From: a virus
Virus record (IMG/VR): IMGVR_UViG_3300037248_000299
Coordinates: 1-27,670 of that record
Length of the DNA stretch: 27,670 nucleotides
Direction: 5' to 3' (one strand)
The position numbers were made by a program, and so were the translations under genes. The notes under the pieces are model-generated. The model worked only from the letters and a program-made list of their open reading frames with translations. It had not been told where the DNA came from and ran no database searches. This document shows, piece by piece, positions 17,421 through 23,006 of the stretch (positions within the stretch are counted from its first letter, which is position 1; the number at the start of each line of letters is the position of its first letter).

Positions 17421-17834
17421 ATGCCAGACGACACTGACGTTGATCCCGAAATACAGAAGCTGAAAGACAATTACGCCCGTAATCGAGCATGGTCCACGCG
17501 AGGGAGGTATCAGACTAAACTGTCTCCAAAACAAGAGCAGGAGTTTCAAGGTTGGGTGTGGAAAAACAAGATTCCATACTATCTGCACTTTCCGCCCGAT
17601 CAGTCTATGCAAGATTACGACATGCGCGGCTATTGGAAAGCAATGCAATCGGGCGATCCTTTAGCAGTACGAGATCAAGAAACTATGCACTTTCCTGATA
17701 AATACAAGACGCCCTATCACGAGAGCTTTAGCAACCAGAGTATGTACGCGACTAAAGACGCGCCGACTTGGACGGGCGATTACCTCTTCGACAAAGATAA
17801 CAATCTTGTCTACCCTCAAGATCCCGGCATGTAA
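17421..17834 (+). CDS. Conserved phage protein (YDMRGYWKA...HFPDKYKTPYH type)
   Basis: 137 residues from ATG at 17421, after AGAGGATCAGTTCT. The centre and end (QDYDMRGYWKAMQSGDP, residues 64-80; HFPDKYKTPYHESFSNQSMYA, 90-110; APTWTGDYLFDKDNNLVYPQ) match a recurrent phage family I know from packaging and tail neighbourhoods, known only as hypothetical. It is rich in Tyr, Trp, Pro and His, with few predicted helices after residue 60. A virion-linked role is likely from the company it keeps. No catalytic motif is visible. Confidence 0.8.
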   Translation: MPDDTDVDPEIQKLKDNYARNRAWSTRGRYQTKLSPKQEQEFQGWVWKNKIPYYLHFPPDQSMQDYDMRGYWKAMQSGDPLAVRDQETMHFPDKYKTPYHESFSNQSMYATKDAPTWTGDYLFDKDNNLVYPQDPGM

Positions 17835-17840
17835 GCTGCT

Positions 17841-18359
17841 ATGGCCGCTCTTCCAGATACCTTCAAGCCAGCCCGGAACCTTCGCTGGTCTCGTCACGTC
17901 TCGACAAGGCCGATTCCTAAACCTAGCTCTACCTGGAGCAAAGTCGGCCTGGCTTACGAGCGGCGCGTTGTTAGCAGCTTGGCTGAAGCAGGTATCCGGC
18001 TCCTGCATAACCCCGGCTTCGAGTTCGAGGACGACAGCGGCTCTAGCTATTGCGTTCCGGATATAATCTTACCTAACTACGACAACAAGCTAATTATCAT
18101 CGAAGTTAAGCTAACATATAAGGTCGAAGCTATCTTGAAGCTAAGGAATCTTTACGCGCCGGTCGTCAGCCTGGCTCTATCGCGCCCCGTTGTCTGTCTC
18201 GTGATAGCTAAGAACGTTACGCCGAACTCGCCTGAACCAGAGCTAACCTTGGAGTCAGCGATATGCCAGAGCGCGCGGAGCGAAATAGCAGCGGCGGGCC
18301 GGCCGGGCGTGGGCTTTCTAGTTCAGTGGCTCGGTCGCGGGATGTTCCCGATCAGATAG
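17841..18359 (+). CDS. PD-(D/E)XK nuclease-like protein
   Basis: 172 residues from ATG at 17841; the ribosome-binding site is weak, and it begins six bases after the previous stop. Residues 36-50 (GLAYERRVVSSLAEA) carry a Glu at 40. CVPDIIL (71-77) provides the Asp at 74. LIIIEVKLTY (84-93) provides E88 and K90, completing E...PD...ExK. ILKLRNLYAPVV (98-109) fits the helix that follows. Together these are a full active-site set for a restriction-endonuclease-fold nuclease. In phages such enzymes act as resolvases, exonucleases or packaging helpers. The position near TerS suggests DNA processing before or during packaging; this is inference. Confidence 0.75.
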   Translation: MAALPDTFKPARNLRWSRHVSTRPIPKPSSTWSKVGLAYERRVVSSLAEAGIRLLHNPGFEFEDDSGSSYCVPDIILPNYDNKLIIIEVKLTYKVEAILKLRNLYAPVVSLALSRPVVCLVIAKNVTPNSPEPELTLESAICQSARSEIAAAGRPGVGFLVQWLGRGMFPIR

Positions 18360-18817
18360 CCTCCAGTCACGTTCTCGTCCGGGCTAATCCGGAGATGATC
18401 GTCGCTTGTCTGGAGTGGGCCGGATCGGTTTTGCTCAGCATGAATATACGCTCACCAAAGCCAGCTGACTATAGAGTCTTCTGGCCCGAGTTTCCCAGCG
18501 ATCCTAACGAGGCTTACGGCTATACGAACGAGCGGTTACGTATAGCAACGCCAAGAGCGACTGATATTGAGCTCATGGAAAACATCTTCACATGGCTAAG
18601 TTTAATAGATAACGTAGTCGCTCGGCGTATCGTGTGTATTAGAAGCCTAGTTACGCCCGTAAGCGAGCGCTATGTATATCATTGGTCTAAGATAGCTATC
18701 TTGCTGCACATGGATCGGCGCGGCGTAAAAAGGCTTCATAACTTAGGTATTCAAGACTTATCTAATAAGCTAACACTCTTCAGTGTTCAACAGATTGTTT
18801 CGGAGATAACTAGCTAG
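18263..18817 (+). CDS. DUF6362-like protein, possible HTH
   Basis: 184 residues from ATG at 18263, after GGAGTCAGCGAT. The first 32 residues are translated from bases that also encode the end of the nuclease (97-base overlap) and have low complexity (Ser/Gly/Arg/Pro). A later start at 18395 has no ribosome-binding site. From residue 45 the pattern WPEFP...Y.....RIATPRATDIELMENIFTWLSLI...ARRIVCIRSLV...W.KIAILLHMDRRGVKRLHNLG resembles DUF6362, a phage family that ends in a helix-turn-helix (AILLHMDRRGVKRL). DNA binding, perhaps in packaging or late regulation, is inference. The transcription unit ends after this gene. Confidence 0.6.
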   Translation: MPERAERNSSGGPAGRGLSSSVARSRDVPDQIASSHVLVRANPEMIVACLEWAGSVLLSMNIRSPKPADYRVFWPEFPSDPNEAYGYTNERLRIATPRATDIELMENIFTWLSLIDNVVARRIVCIRSLVTPVSERYVYHWSKIAILLHMDRRGVKRLHNLGIQDLSNKLTLFSVQQIVSEITS

Positions 18818-18822
18818 TTAGC

Positions 18823-18843
18823 TAGCTCATTAGGTGGGCCGAA
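18823..18843. repeat. 21-bp dispersed repeat, copy 2
   Basis: Exact copy of 14778-14798, six bases after the stop of the DUF6362-like gene. The distance between the copies is 4045 bases. Confidence 0.9.
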
Positions 18844-18866
18844 ATCGCGCCTTCGTAAAAAAGCCC

Positions 18867-18889
18867 TTGACACGATGCCCAAGATCGTG
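18867..18889 (+). promoter_or_regulatory. TTGACA box with an inverted repeat in spacer position
   Basis: TTGACA (18867-18872) is a perfect -35. CACGAT (18871-18876) and ATCGTG (18884-18889) form an inverted repeat filling the place of a spacer, like the promoters at 15051 and 16502. No good -10 stands at 17-base spacing (CAAGCC). TACAAT is 29 bases away, too far. It is therefore either an activator-dependent promoter or a pure protein-binding site. Confidence 0.35.
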
Positions 18890-19061
18890 CAAGCCTTAGC
18901 GTACAATCGGCGCGAGTTTACGACAGGTACGCGATCGCGATGCTCCGGCCGAATACGGTCTAGTTCCCCCTGGGACTGCGTTTCAGCAAGTAGCTAGCTT
19001 GATCCGCTTCCTTCCTTGTCGGTCTCGCGCCGATTGTTCCGGTGCTTGGTGCGAAACTAAA

Positions 19062-19096
19062 GGAGTGCTGCTTCGGTGGCACTCCTTCTTTTTATT
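19062..19096 (+). terminator. Intrinsic terminator with UUCG tetraloop
   Basis: GGAGTGC...GCACTCC (7 bp) continues with two G-U pairs onto CTTCGG, giving a UUCG-capped stem (19062-19085), followed by TTCTTTTTATT. It is the best intrinsic terminator in the window. It ends transcripts coming from the TerS unit and lies 30 bases before the first gene of the structural cluster. Confidence 0.9.
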
Positions 19097-19125
19097 CGAA
19101 CCGGAGACTATTGGAGGCTTAAATT

Positions 19126-19470
19126 ATGAACAGCGCGCAAACAACCAGCAACCAAGGATTTCACAACATGGCCGAGCAAGGACTTAGCTATACTCCTAAT
19201 AGCGCGCCAAGTCAGACGCGCTTGCTAGCGAGTATTGTAAATCAAATTCAGCAACACACCGGGCACGTTCGAGAACTAACTAATCGCGTTCGAATGTTTG
19301 CTGACGAACTATTTGGCGCGCCGCCGAGTTCCGGCTCGACAGTACTAGCGCCTAATTCCGGCCCGAAGCAAGTATATCCCATTATCGATCAGCTACAAGA
19401 ATCTCTGAACGAGCACACTTCAGCCCTGTCGGAACTAGAATCGCAGCTCACAAGGATGAGCAATCTCTAG
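19126..19470 (+). CDS. Hypothetical protein with two helical segments
   Basis: 114 residues from ATG at 19126, after TTGGAGGCTTAAATT, a very good ribosome-binding site. The first 30 residues are Ser/Asn/Gln-rich and probably disordered. Residues 32-63 form a helix (LLASIVNQIQQHTGHVRELTNRVRMFADELFG), residues 65-82 a Pro/Ser/Gly linker, and 85-112 a second helix (IIDQLQESLNEHTSALSELESQL). Its two-helix layout would suit a coiled-coil assembly factor. I recognise the VRM.ADELFG phrase only from hypothetical phage proteins. It opens the structural cluster, just after the terminator. Confidence 0.7.
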   Translation: MNSAQTTSNQGFHNMAEQGLSYTPNSAPSQTRLLASIVNQIQQHTGHVRELTNRVRMFADELFGAPPSSGSTVLAPNSGPKQVYPIIDQLQESLNEHTSALSELESQLTRMSNL

Positions 19471-19485
19471 CAAAGTAGAGCGAGC

Positions 19486-20292
19486 TTGATAGAGTTCTCC
19501 CAGCCTAATCTGCCGGACAAGATAGCCCAAAGCGTCTTCAACGACGCGAGTATAAGCGCGGCTGAGTGGTGCTCGCCACGTAGCTTCAGACTCGAAGCCG
19601 GCTTGGCTTGGCTAGCGAGCCGAGCTTTTGTTGGCGAAAAAGATCAGCAATTCTGGTTTATCGGCCCCGATTTCGGCGCCTGCGTAAGCGCGATGAACAC
19701 CCTCAAGGGCGCGCTAACACCAGGTAGCTTTACTCCAGCCCAACGCGCGCCGGCGTTCAACTTGATTAACGGTTCTAGTCTCTTCTTTAAGAGCGCCGAA
19801 AACATAAACGCCCTCTTTGCTGACGCGGTTTTCGCCGCCGTGATCGACCAGGCTATTCACGTACCGGAGAAAGCCTGGAGTGCACTGCAGAGAACTTTCG
19901 CCAACACACATACGCCGCTTCGCATTTTGTCGACCGTGGCTGGTAGAGCGAACTGGTTCTACGATTTCGCGCGCCAGGTCGAGCGCGACAATACTAGCGA
20001 GCCCGAGCGCTACTTCTTTTCGCGCTTCTCGTGCTATGACGCACTTGAAGCCGAGCTGATCGAGCAAGAAGACATCGACTATGCCCGGGCGACTTTGCCA
20101 GATCACGTGTTTAGAGCGCTTTACCTAGCAGAAGCCTATGACGACAGAATCGAAGCCGCGCATAAAGCCGCTGACGCGAGGCTTATGACCGACACTGAGC
20201 TCGCGATCATAGCTAATATCGATCCTAACGAACTCGACGCGATCAGTGACGAAGAGCTAGCTAGTTTAGCTCAGGAAAGATCCTTTTCTTAA
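19486..20292 (+). CDS. Terminase-like protein with degenerate ATPase motifs
   Basis: 268 residues from TTG at 19486; no ATG exists before residue 70 and no strong ribosome-binding site is visible. The order of segments follows the ATPase half of large terminases: LAWLASRAF (40-48), QFWFIGPDFGACVSAMNTLKGAL (55-77), INGSSLFFKSAENINALFADAVFAAVIDQA (94-123), TPLRILSTVAGRANWFYDF (143-161), FRALYLAEAYDD (near 208-219). Catalytic residues are lost: the P-loop place reads SPRSFRL (30-36) instead of G-x-x-x-GK-[ST], and Walker B reads VIDQA (119-123) instead of DEA. No nuclease domain follows. The frame is intact, so the protein is kept. It could be a structural partner of packaging or an inhibitor; function unknown. 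Confidence 0.7.
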   Translation: MIEFSQPNLPDKIAQSVFNDASISAAEWCSPRSFRLEAGLAWLASRAFVGEKDQQFWFIGPDFGACVSAMNTLKGALTPGSFTPAQRAPAFNLINGSSLFFKSAENINALFADAVFAAVIDQAIHVPEKAWSALQRTFANTHTPLRILSTVAGRANWFYDFARQVERDNTSEPERYFFSRFSCYDALEAELIEQEDIDYARATLPDHVFRALYLAEAYDDRIEAAHKAADARLMTDTELAIIANIDPNELDAISDEELASLAQERSFS

Positions 20293-20309
20293 CCCAAGGA
20301 GTCTAGACT

Positions 20310-20534
20310 ATGGACGACAAAGGTATTACTAACTCGAATATGCGCGGCAAGATGAAGGGCGGCTCGATCTTCTCCGACGCGCCGAGTATGCCCCAGGAAC
20401 ACGGCGACAGCGCTATGCAAAACACGGCCGTCGGCAGCGGATCGAGGCCGACTAAATCTAAGTTCATGATCGACACTACGGCGCCGGAAGACCCGCATAC
20501 GCAAGGGCGCGACGTACCAGGTAGCTTGAAGTAA
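20310..20534 (+). CDS. Small Ser/Gly/Pro-rich hypothetical protein
   Basis: 74 residues from ATG at 20310, with AAGGAGTCTAGACT in front. It is low in hydrophobic residues and rich in Gly, Ser, Met and Pro (NMRGKMKGGSIFSDAPSMPQEHG; TTAPEDPHTQGRDVPG), so it is probably disordered. Its composition, with the PSMPQ and TAP phrases, is close to the next gene product (PTMPQDNSLPMS), and both may be small flexible particle proteins. No family recognised. Confidence 0.6.
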   Translation: MDDKGITNSNMRGKMKGGSIFSDAPSMPQEHGDSAMQNTAVGSGSRPTKSKFMIDTTAPEDPHTQGRDVPGSLK

Positions 20535-20546
20535 AGGGGCCTGGTT

Positions 20547-20726
20547 ATGCCACAAGGCTGCGACTGGGATTGCTATGACTCCAAGAACAAGATGACACCG
20601 GTATCGTCGGCGAGCTTGGCTAAAGAGAGCGCCAAAGTTGGAGCGAATAACGGCTCTTCTTCTGCTATACGCGCGCCGACTATGCCACAAGATAACTCGC
20701 TTCCCATGTCTAAGCCTACAAGGTAA
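20547..20726 (+). CDS. Small hypothetical protein, likely relative of the previous one
   Basis: 59 residues from ATG at 20547, after AAAGGGGCCTGGTT. It starts MPQGCDWDCYDSKNKMTPVS and ends IRAPTMPQDNSLPMSKPTR. The PTMPQ tail resembles PSMPQ in the upstream product. It is Ser/Ala-rich and probably flexible, with two cysteines near the start. A larger minus-strand frame over these bases is a shadow. Confidence 0.6.
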   Translation: MPQGCDWDCYDSKNKMTPVSSASLAKESAKVGANNGSSSAIRAPTMPQDNSLPMSKPTR

Positions 20727-20731
20727 TTATC

Positions 20732-21016
20732 ATGAGCGAAAAGTTCCATCAGGTCACGCCGCTTTTCTGGTACATAAACGCCGATCTTAACGGCACCGTG
20801 GCGTTACCGAATCCAGCTGCTAGCGGCGGCCCCGTAGCGCCGATCGGCCTCCAGGTAGCCGTGCTCGATAACATGGGCGTAGCGGCGACGACGAACATTA
20901 CTATTACGGGGCCGATCAATGGCGGCTCTAGCGGAACCAGCTTGACGACTAATTACGCCTGGGCGCTCTTTATCTGGCAGGGCGCGACCTGGATGCAACT
21001 CGGCCCGGCGGTCTAA
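20732..21016 (+). CDS. Beta-sandwich-like structural protein
   Basis: 94 residues from ATG at 20732, after AAGGTAATTATC. It is beta-rich: QVAVLDNMGVAATTNITITGP, then GG-rich turn, then TSLTTNYAWALFIWQGATWMQLG. This pattern (strand-rich, ending LiW.G..W..l) is common in short decorating or fibre-base proteins of tailed phages. There is no signal peptide. A virion role is inferred from composition and neighbours, not from a known family. Confidence 0.65.
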   Translation: MSEKFHQVTPLFWYINADLNGTVALPNPAASGGPVAPIGLQVAVLDNMGVAATTNITITGPINGGSSGTSLTTNYAWALFIWQGATWMQLGPAV

Positions 21017-21027
21017 TCTCCAGTAAC

Positions 21028-21180
21028 ATGAATTTCGCCGGTCGCTGCTACGCGGGCTTTGTCTCGACAACGGCAGCGACTTTGTCTCAACCCCTAAGCC
21101 CAAAGGACGGCAGAGGAGAGTGGTCCCCTCCAGCAGGCCATCGTGTCTGTAGCGCGAGCTCTTTGTGTGCTACGAGCTAG
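21028..21180 (+). CDS. Doubtful 50-residue frame
   Basis: ATG at 21028 to TAG at 21178-21180. It has no ribosome-binding site, and the product (starting MNFAGRCYAGFVSTTAATLS, Ser/Pro-rich with four Cys) has no recognised features. It occupies most of the 21017-21270 gap, where nothing else is visible except the inverted repeat at 21197. It may be chance. Confidence 0.2.
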   Translation: MNFAGRCYAGFVSTTAATLSQPLSPKDGRGEWSPPAGHRVCSASSLCATS

Positions 21181-21196
21181 TGTCGCAAAGTCGAGC

Positions 21197-21257
21197 GTTG
21201 GCGTACTTGATTCGGATGTGCAAGTTGTTTGTAAACTCATTCAAGTACGACGCCAAC
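21197..21257. other. Long inverted repeat in front of the 21271 gene
   Basis: GTTGGCGTACTTGA (21197-21210) pairs with TCAAGTA-CGA-CGCCAAC (21241-21257), 14 base pairs with a three-base bulge, around a 30-base loop. The AAGGAG site of the next gene begins a few bases after the right arm. An RNA structure here could gate translation; as DNA it could be a binding site. The arm contains CAAGTA, as in the central dyads. Confidence 0.75.
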
Positions 21258-21270
21258 TTAAGGAGTTCAA

Positions 21271-21570
21271 GTGGGGTATTCCAGAGCTTGTCAAGATATA
21301 CGTGAGGAACTGATGGCGGTTCAGACTGTTGATATACTTGGAGAGCTCATCGAGACTGGGATTCATTTCTATGTATTTCGGCCCGATGTTGATCTCAAGG
21401 ATCGATGGATTCCGAAGCGTTATACTGAATATAACTATGCTTCGCGAACTCTTAACATGCCGGTTTTTGTAGCCAGTAAGTATGGTCTAGCTGGTCAAGC
21501 CACGTATAGAGTATGTTCTTCAGGTGGTATAGAATGGATACCGCCAGATAGTTATGTTGTAAAGCAGTGA
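21271..21570 (+). CDS. Small hypothetical protein upstream of TerL
   Basis: 99 residues from GTG at 21271, directly after TTAAGGAGTTCAA. A second start, ATG at 21313 with GAGGAACTG in front, would remove 14 residues. The centre is beta-rich with many aromatic residues (IHFYVFRPDVDLKDRWIPKRYTEYNYASR), and it ends GGIEWIPPDSYVVKQ. No family recognised. The stop overlaps the TerL start as GTGA, so TerL translation is coupled to this gene. Confidence 0.65.
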   Translation: MGYSRACQDIREELMAVQTVDILGELIETGIHFYVFRPDVDLKDRWIPKRYTEYNYASRTLNMPVFVASKYGLAGQATYRVCSSGGIEWIPPDSYVVKQ

Positions 21571-23006
21571 ATCTGATTACGCCTTCGGCCGCGGCTGAGC
21601 TTCTCTTAACTCGGCGCTTAGCTAAGCGAAATATGGTCGATTACGTTGAGTATCTTGACCTGGGTTTCGTTCCGGCTCGTCATCATAAGTTCATGTGTGA
21701 CAAGCTCGACGCCGTTGAACGTGGCGAGATAGATAAGCTTATGTTATTCTTGCCGCCAGGATCAGCAAAGAGTAAGTACTCGTCAGAGCTGTTCCCGGCT
21801 CGCTATCTAGGACTTAATCCGACTAAAGCTATTTTGGCTTGCTCGCATACTCAGCCACTCGCAGAGCGTTTCGGCCGCCGAGTTAGGAATCTTTTTTCGC
21901 AACCAGAACACGCCGCGCTCTTTTCTGTCAGCATAGCCAAGGATGAAAAAGCCGCGTCGCACTGGTCAACCGAGCAGGAGGGCGAGTATCTCGCAGCTGG
22001 CGTCGGTGTTGCTATTTCAGGTCGAAGAGCTGATCTAGGCTTGATTGACGACCCGGTTAAGAATCGCGAAGACGCCGATAGCTTGAGATCGCAAGAAGCG
22101 ACTTGGGACTGGTATGTAAATGACTTCTTGCCGCGCTTGAAGCCTCACGCCGCGCAGATTCTTATCCAGACTCGCTGGAGTGAAGGTGATTTAGCGGGCC
22201 GAATTCTTGATCGCGAGGCATCAGAGTGGACCGTTGTTGAGCTCCCGATGGAAGCTCGCGAGGATGATCCGCTAGGGCGCGAGCTTGGCGAGCGCTTGTG
22301 GCCGGAATGGTTCACGGAGAAGCAGGTCGAGACAGCTAAGTTAGACGCCCGTTCCTGGTCAGCTCTTTATCAACAGAGACCCGTCTCGGAAGAAGGCGAG
22401 TACTTTAAGCTAGCCTGGTTCGGGACCGAATACGACGCGATTCCAGATAACGCTCACTTCTATGGCGCGAGCGATTACGCAGTTACGGAAGGCCACGGCG
22501 ACTTTACGGAACACGGCGTATTCGCGTTAGATGCTTTCGGTAATCTTTACGTCGTTGATTGGTGGCGTGGGCAAACTACCTCTGACGTTTGGATCGAGCA
22601 TCAGTGTGATTTGATTCATCAGTACGAGCCGCTAAGGTGGTTTGGAGAATCTGGGCCGATTCGGCGCTCGATTGAGCCGTATTTGACTAATAGAATGACG
22701 CAACGCAATGCGAACGTCTGGATCGAGTGGTTAGCTAGCGTTAATGATAAAGCTACGCGCTTAAGATCGTTTCAAGCCCTAGCCTCTCGCGGTAAAGTTT
22801 TTTTGCCACGATACGCCTCTTGGAAAGCCGAGCTTCTTACGCAGCTTACACACTTCCCAGCTGGCAAGCACGACGACGGCGTTGATGTGTGCTCACTAAT
22901 AGGTCGCGGCCTTGATCTTGTTCAGGCGCCGAAAATGAAGCGCTGGACGACGAATAGTAATCTAAATACTTCCGAGTCGAATGAACTAGGTTGGCTAGCA
23001 AGCTAA
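21567..23006 (+). CDS. terL: Terminase large subunit
   Basis: 479 residues from GTG at 21567, coupled to the upstream gene by GTGA. This is the DNA-packaging motor and the head-filling or site-cutting nuclease. Motifs: PPGSAKS (63-69, Walker A), LGLIDDP (157-163, Walker B with catalytic acid), QTRW (201-204, coupling motif), then the RNase H-like nuclease with D303 in GASDYAV, D331 in VVDWWRG and D436/D437/D440 in KHDDGVDV. All key acids are present, so it should be active. Length is normal for the family. It works with TerS (16563) and the portal (25826). The stop shares one base with the tailspike ATG (TAATG). Confidence 0.95.
   Translation: MNLITPSAAAELLLTRRLAKRNMVDYVEYLDLGFVPARHHKFMCDKLDAVERGEIDKLMLFLPPGSAKSKYSSELFPARYLGLNPTKAILACSHTQPLAERFGRRVRNLFSQPEHAALFSVSIAKDEKAASHWSTEQEGEYLAAGVGVAISGRRADLGLIDDPVKNREDADSLRSQEATWDWYVNDFLPRLKPHAAQILIQTRWSEGDLAGRILDREASEWTVVELPMEAREDDPLGRELGERLWPEWFTEKQVETAKLDARSWSALYQQRPVSEEGEYFKLAWFGTEYDAIPDNAHFYGASDYAVTEGHGDFTEHGVFALDAFGNLYVVDWWRGQTTSDVWIEHQCDLIHQYEPLRWFGESGPIRRSIEPYLTNRMTQRNANVWIEWLASVNDKATRLRSFQALASRGKVFLPRYASWKAELLTQLTHFPAGKHDDGVDVCSLIGRGLDLVQAPKMKRWTTNSNLNTSESNELGWLAS

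Larger units (their letters stand above)
18818..19125. other. Gene-free stretch between two rightward units
   Basis: 308 bases without a supported frame. It holds the 21-bp repeat, a TTGACA with an inverted repeat, a TACAAT at 18902-18907, the palindrome CGCGATCGCG near 18941, and a strong terminator at 19062-19096. It may encode a short untranslated RNA ending at that terminator. Confidence 0.6.

Noticed and set aside
18867-18907. TTGACA with TACAAT as one normal sigma-70 promoter
   Set aside because: The spacing is 29 bases, far outside the usable range; kept only as a possible activator-dependent or binding site.
20289-20690. 133-codon minus-strand frame
   Set aside because: Antisense shadow over two small plus-strand genes with good ribosome-binding sites.
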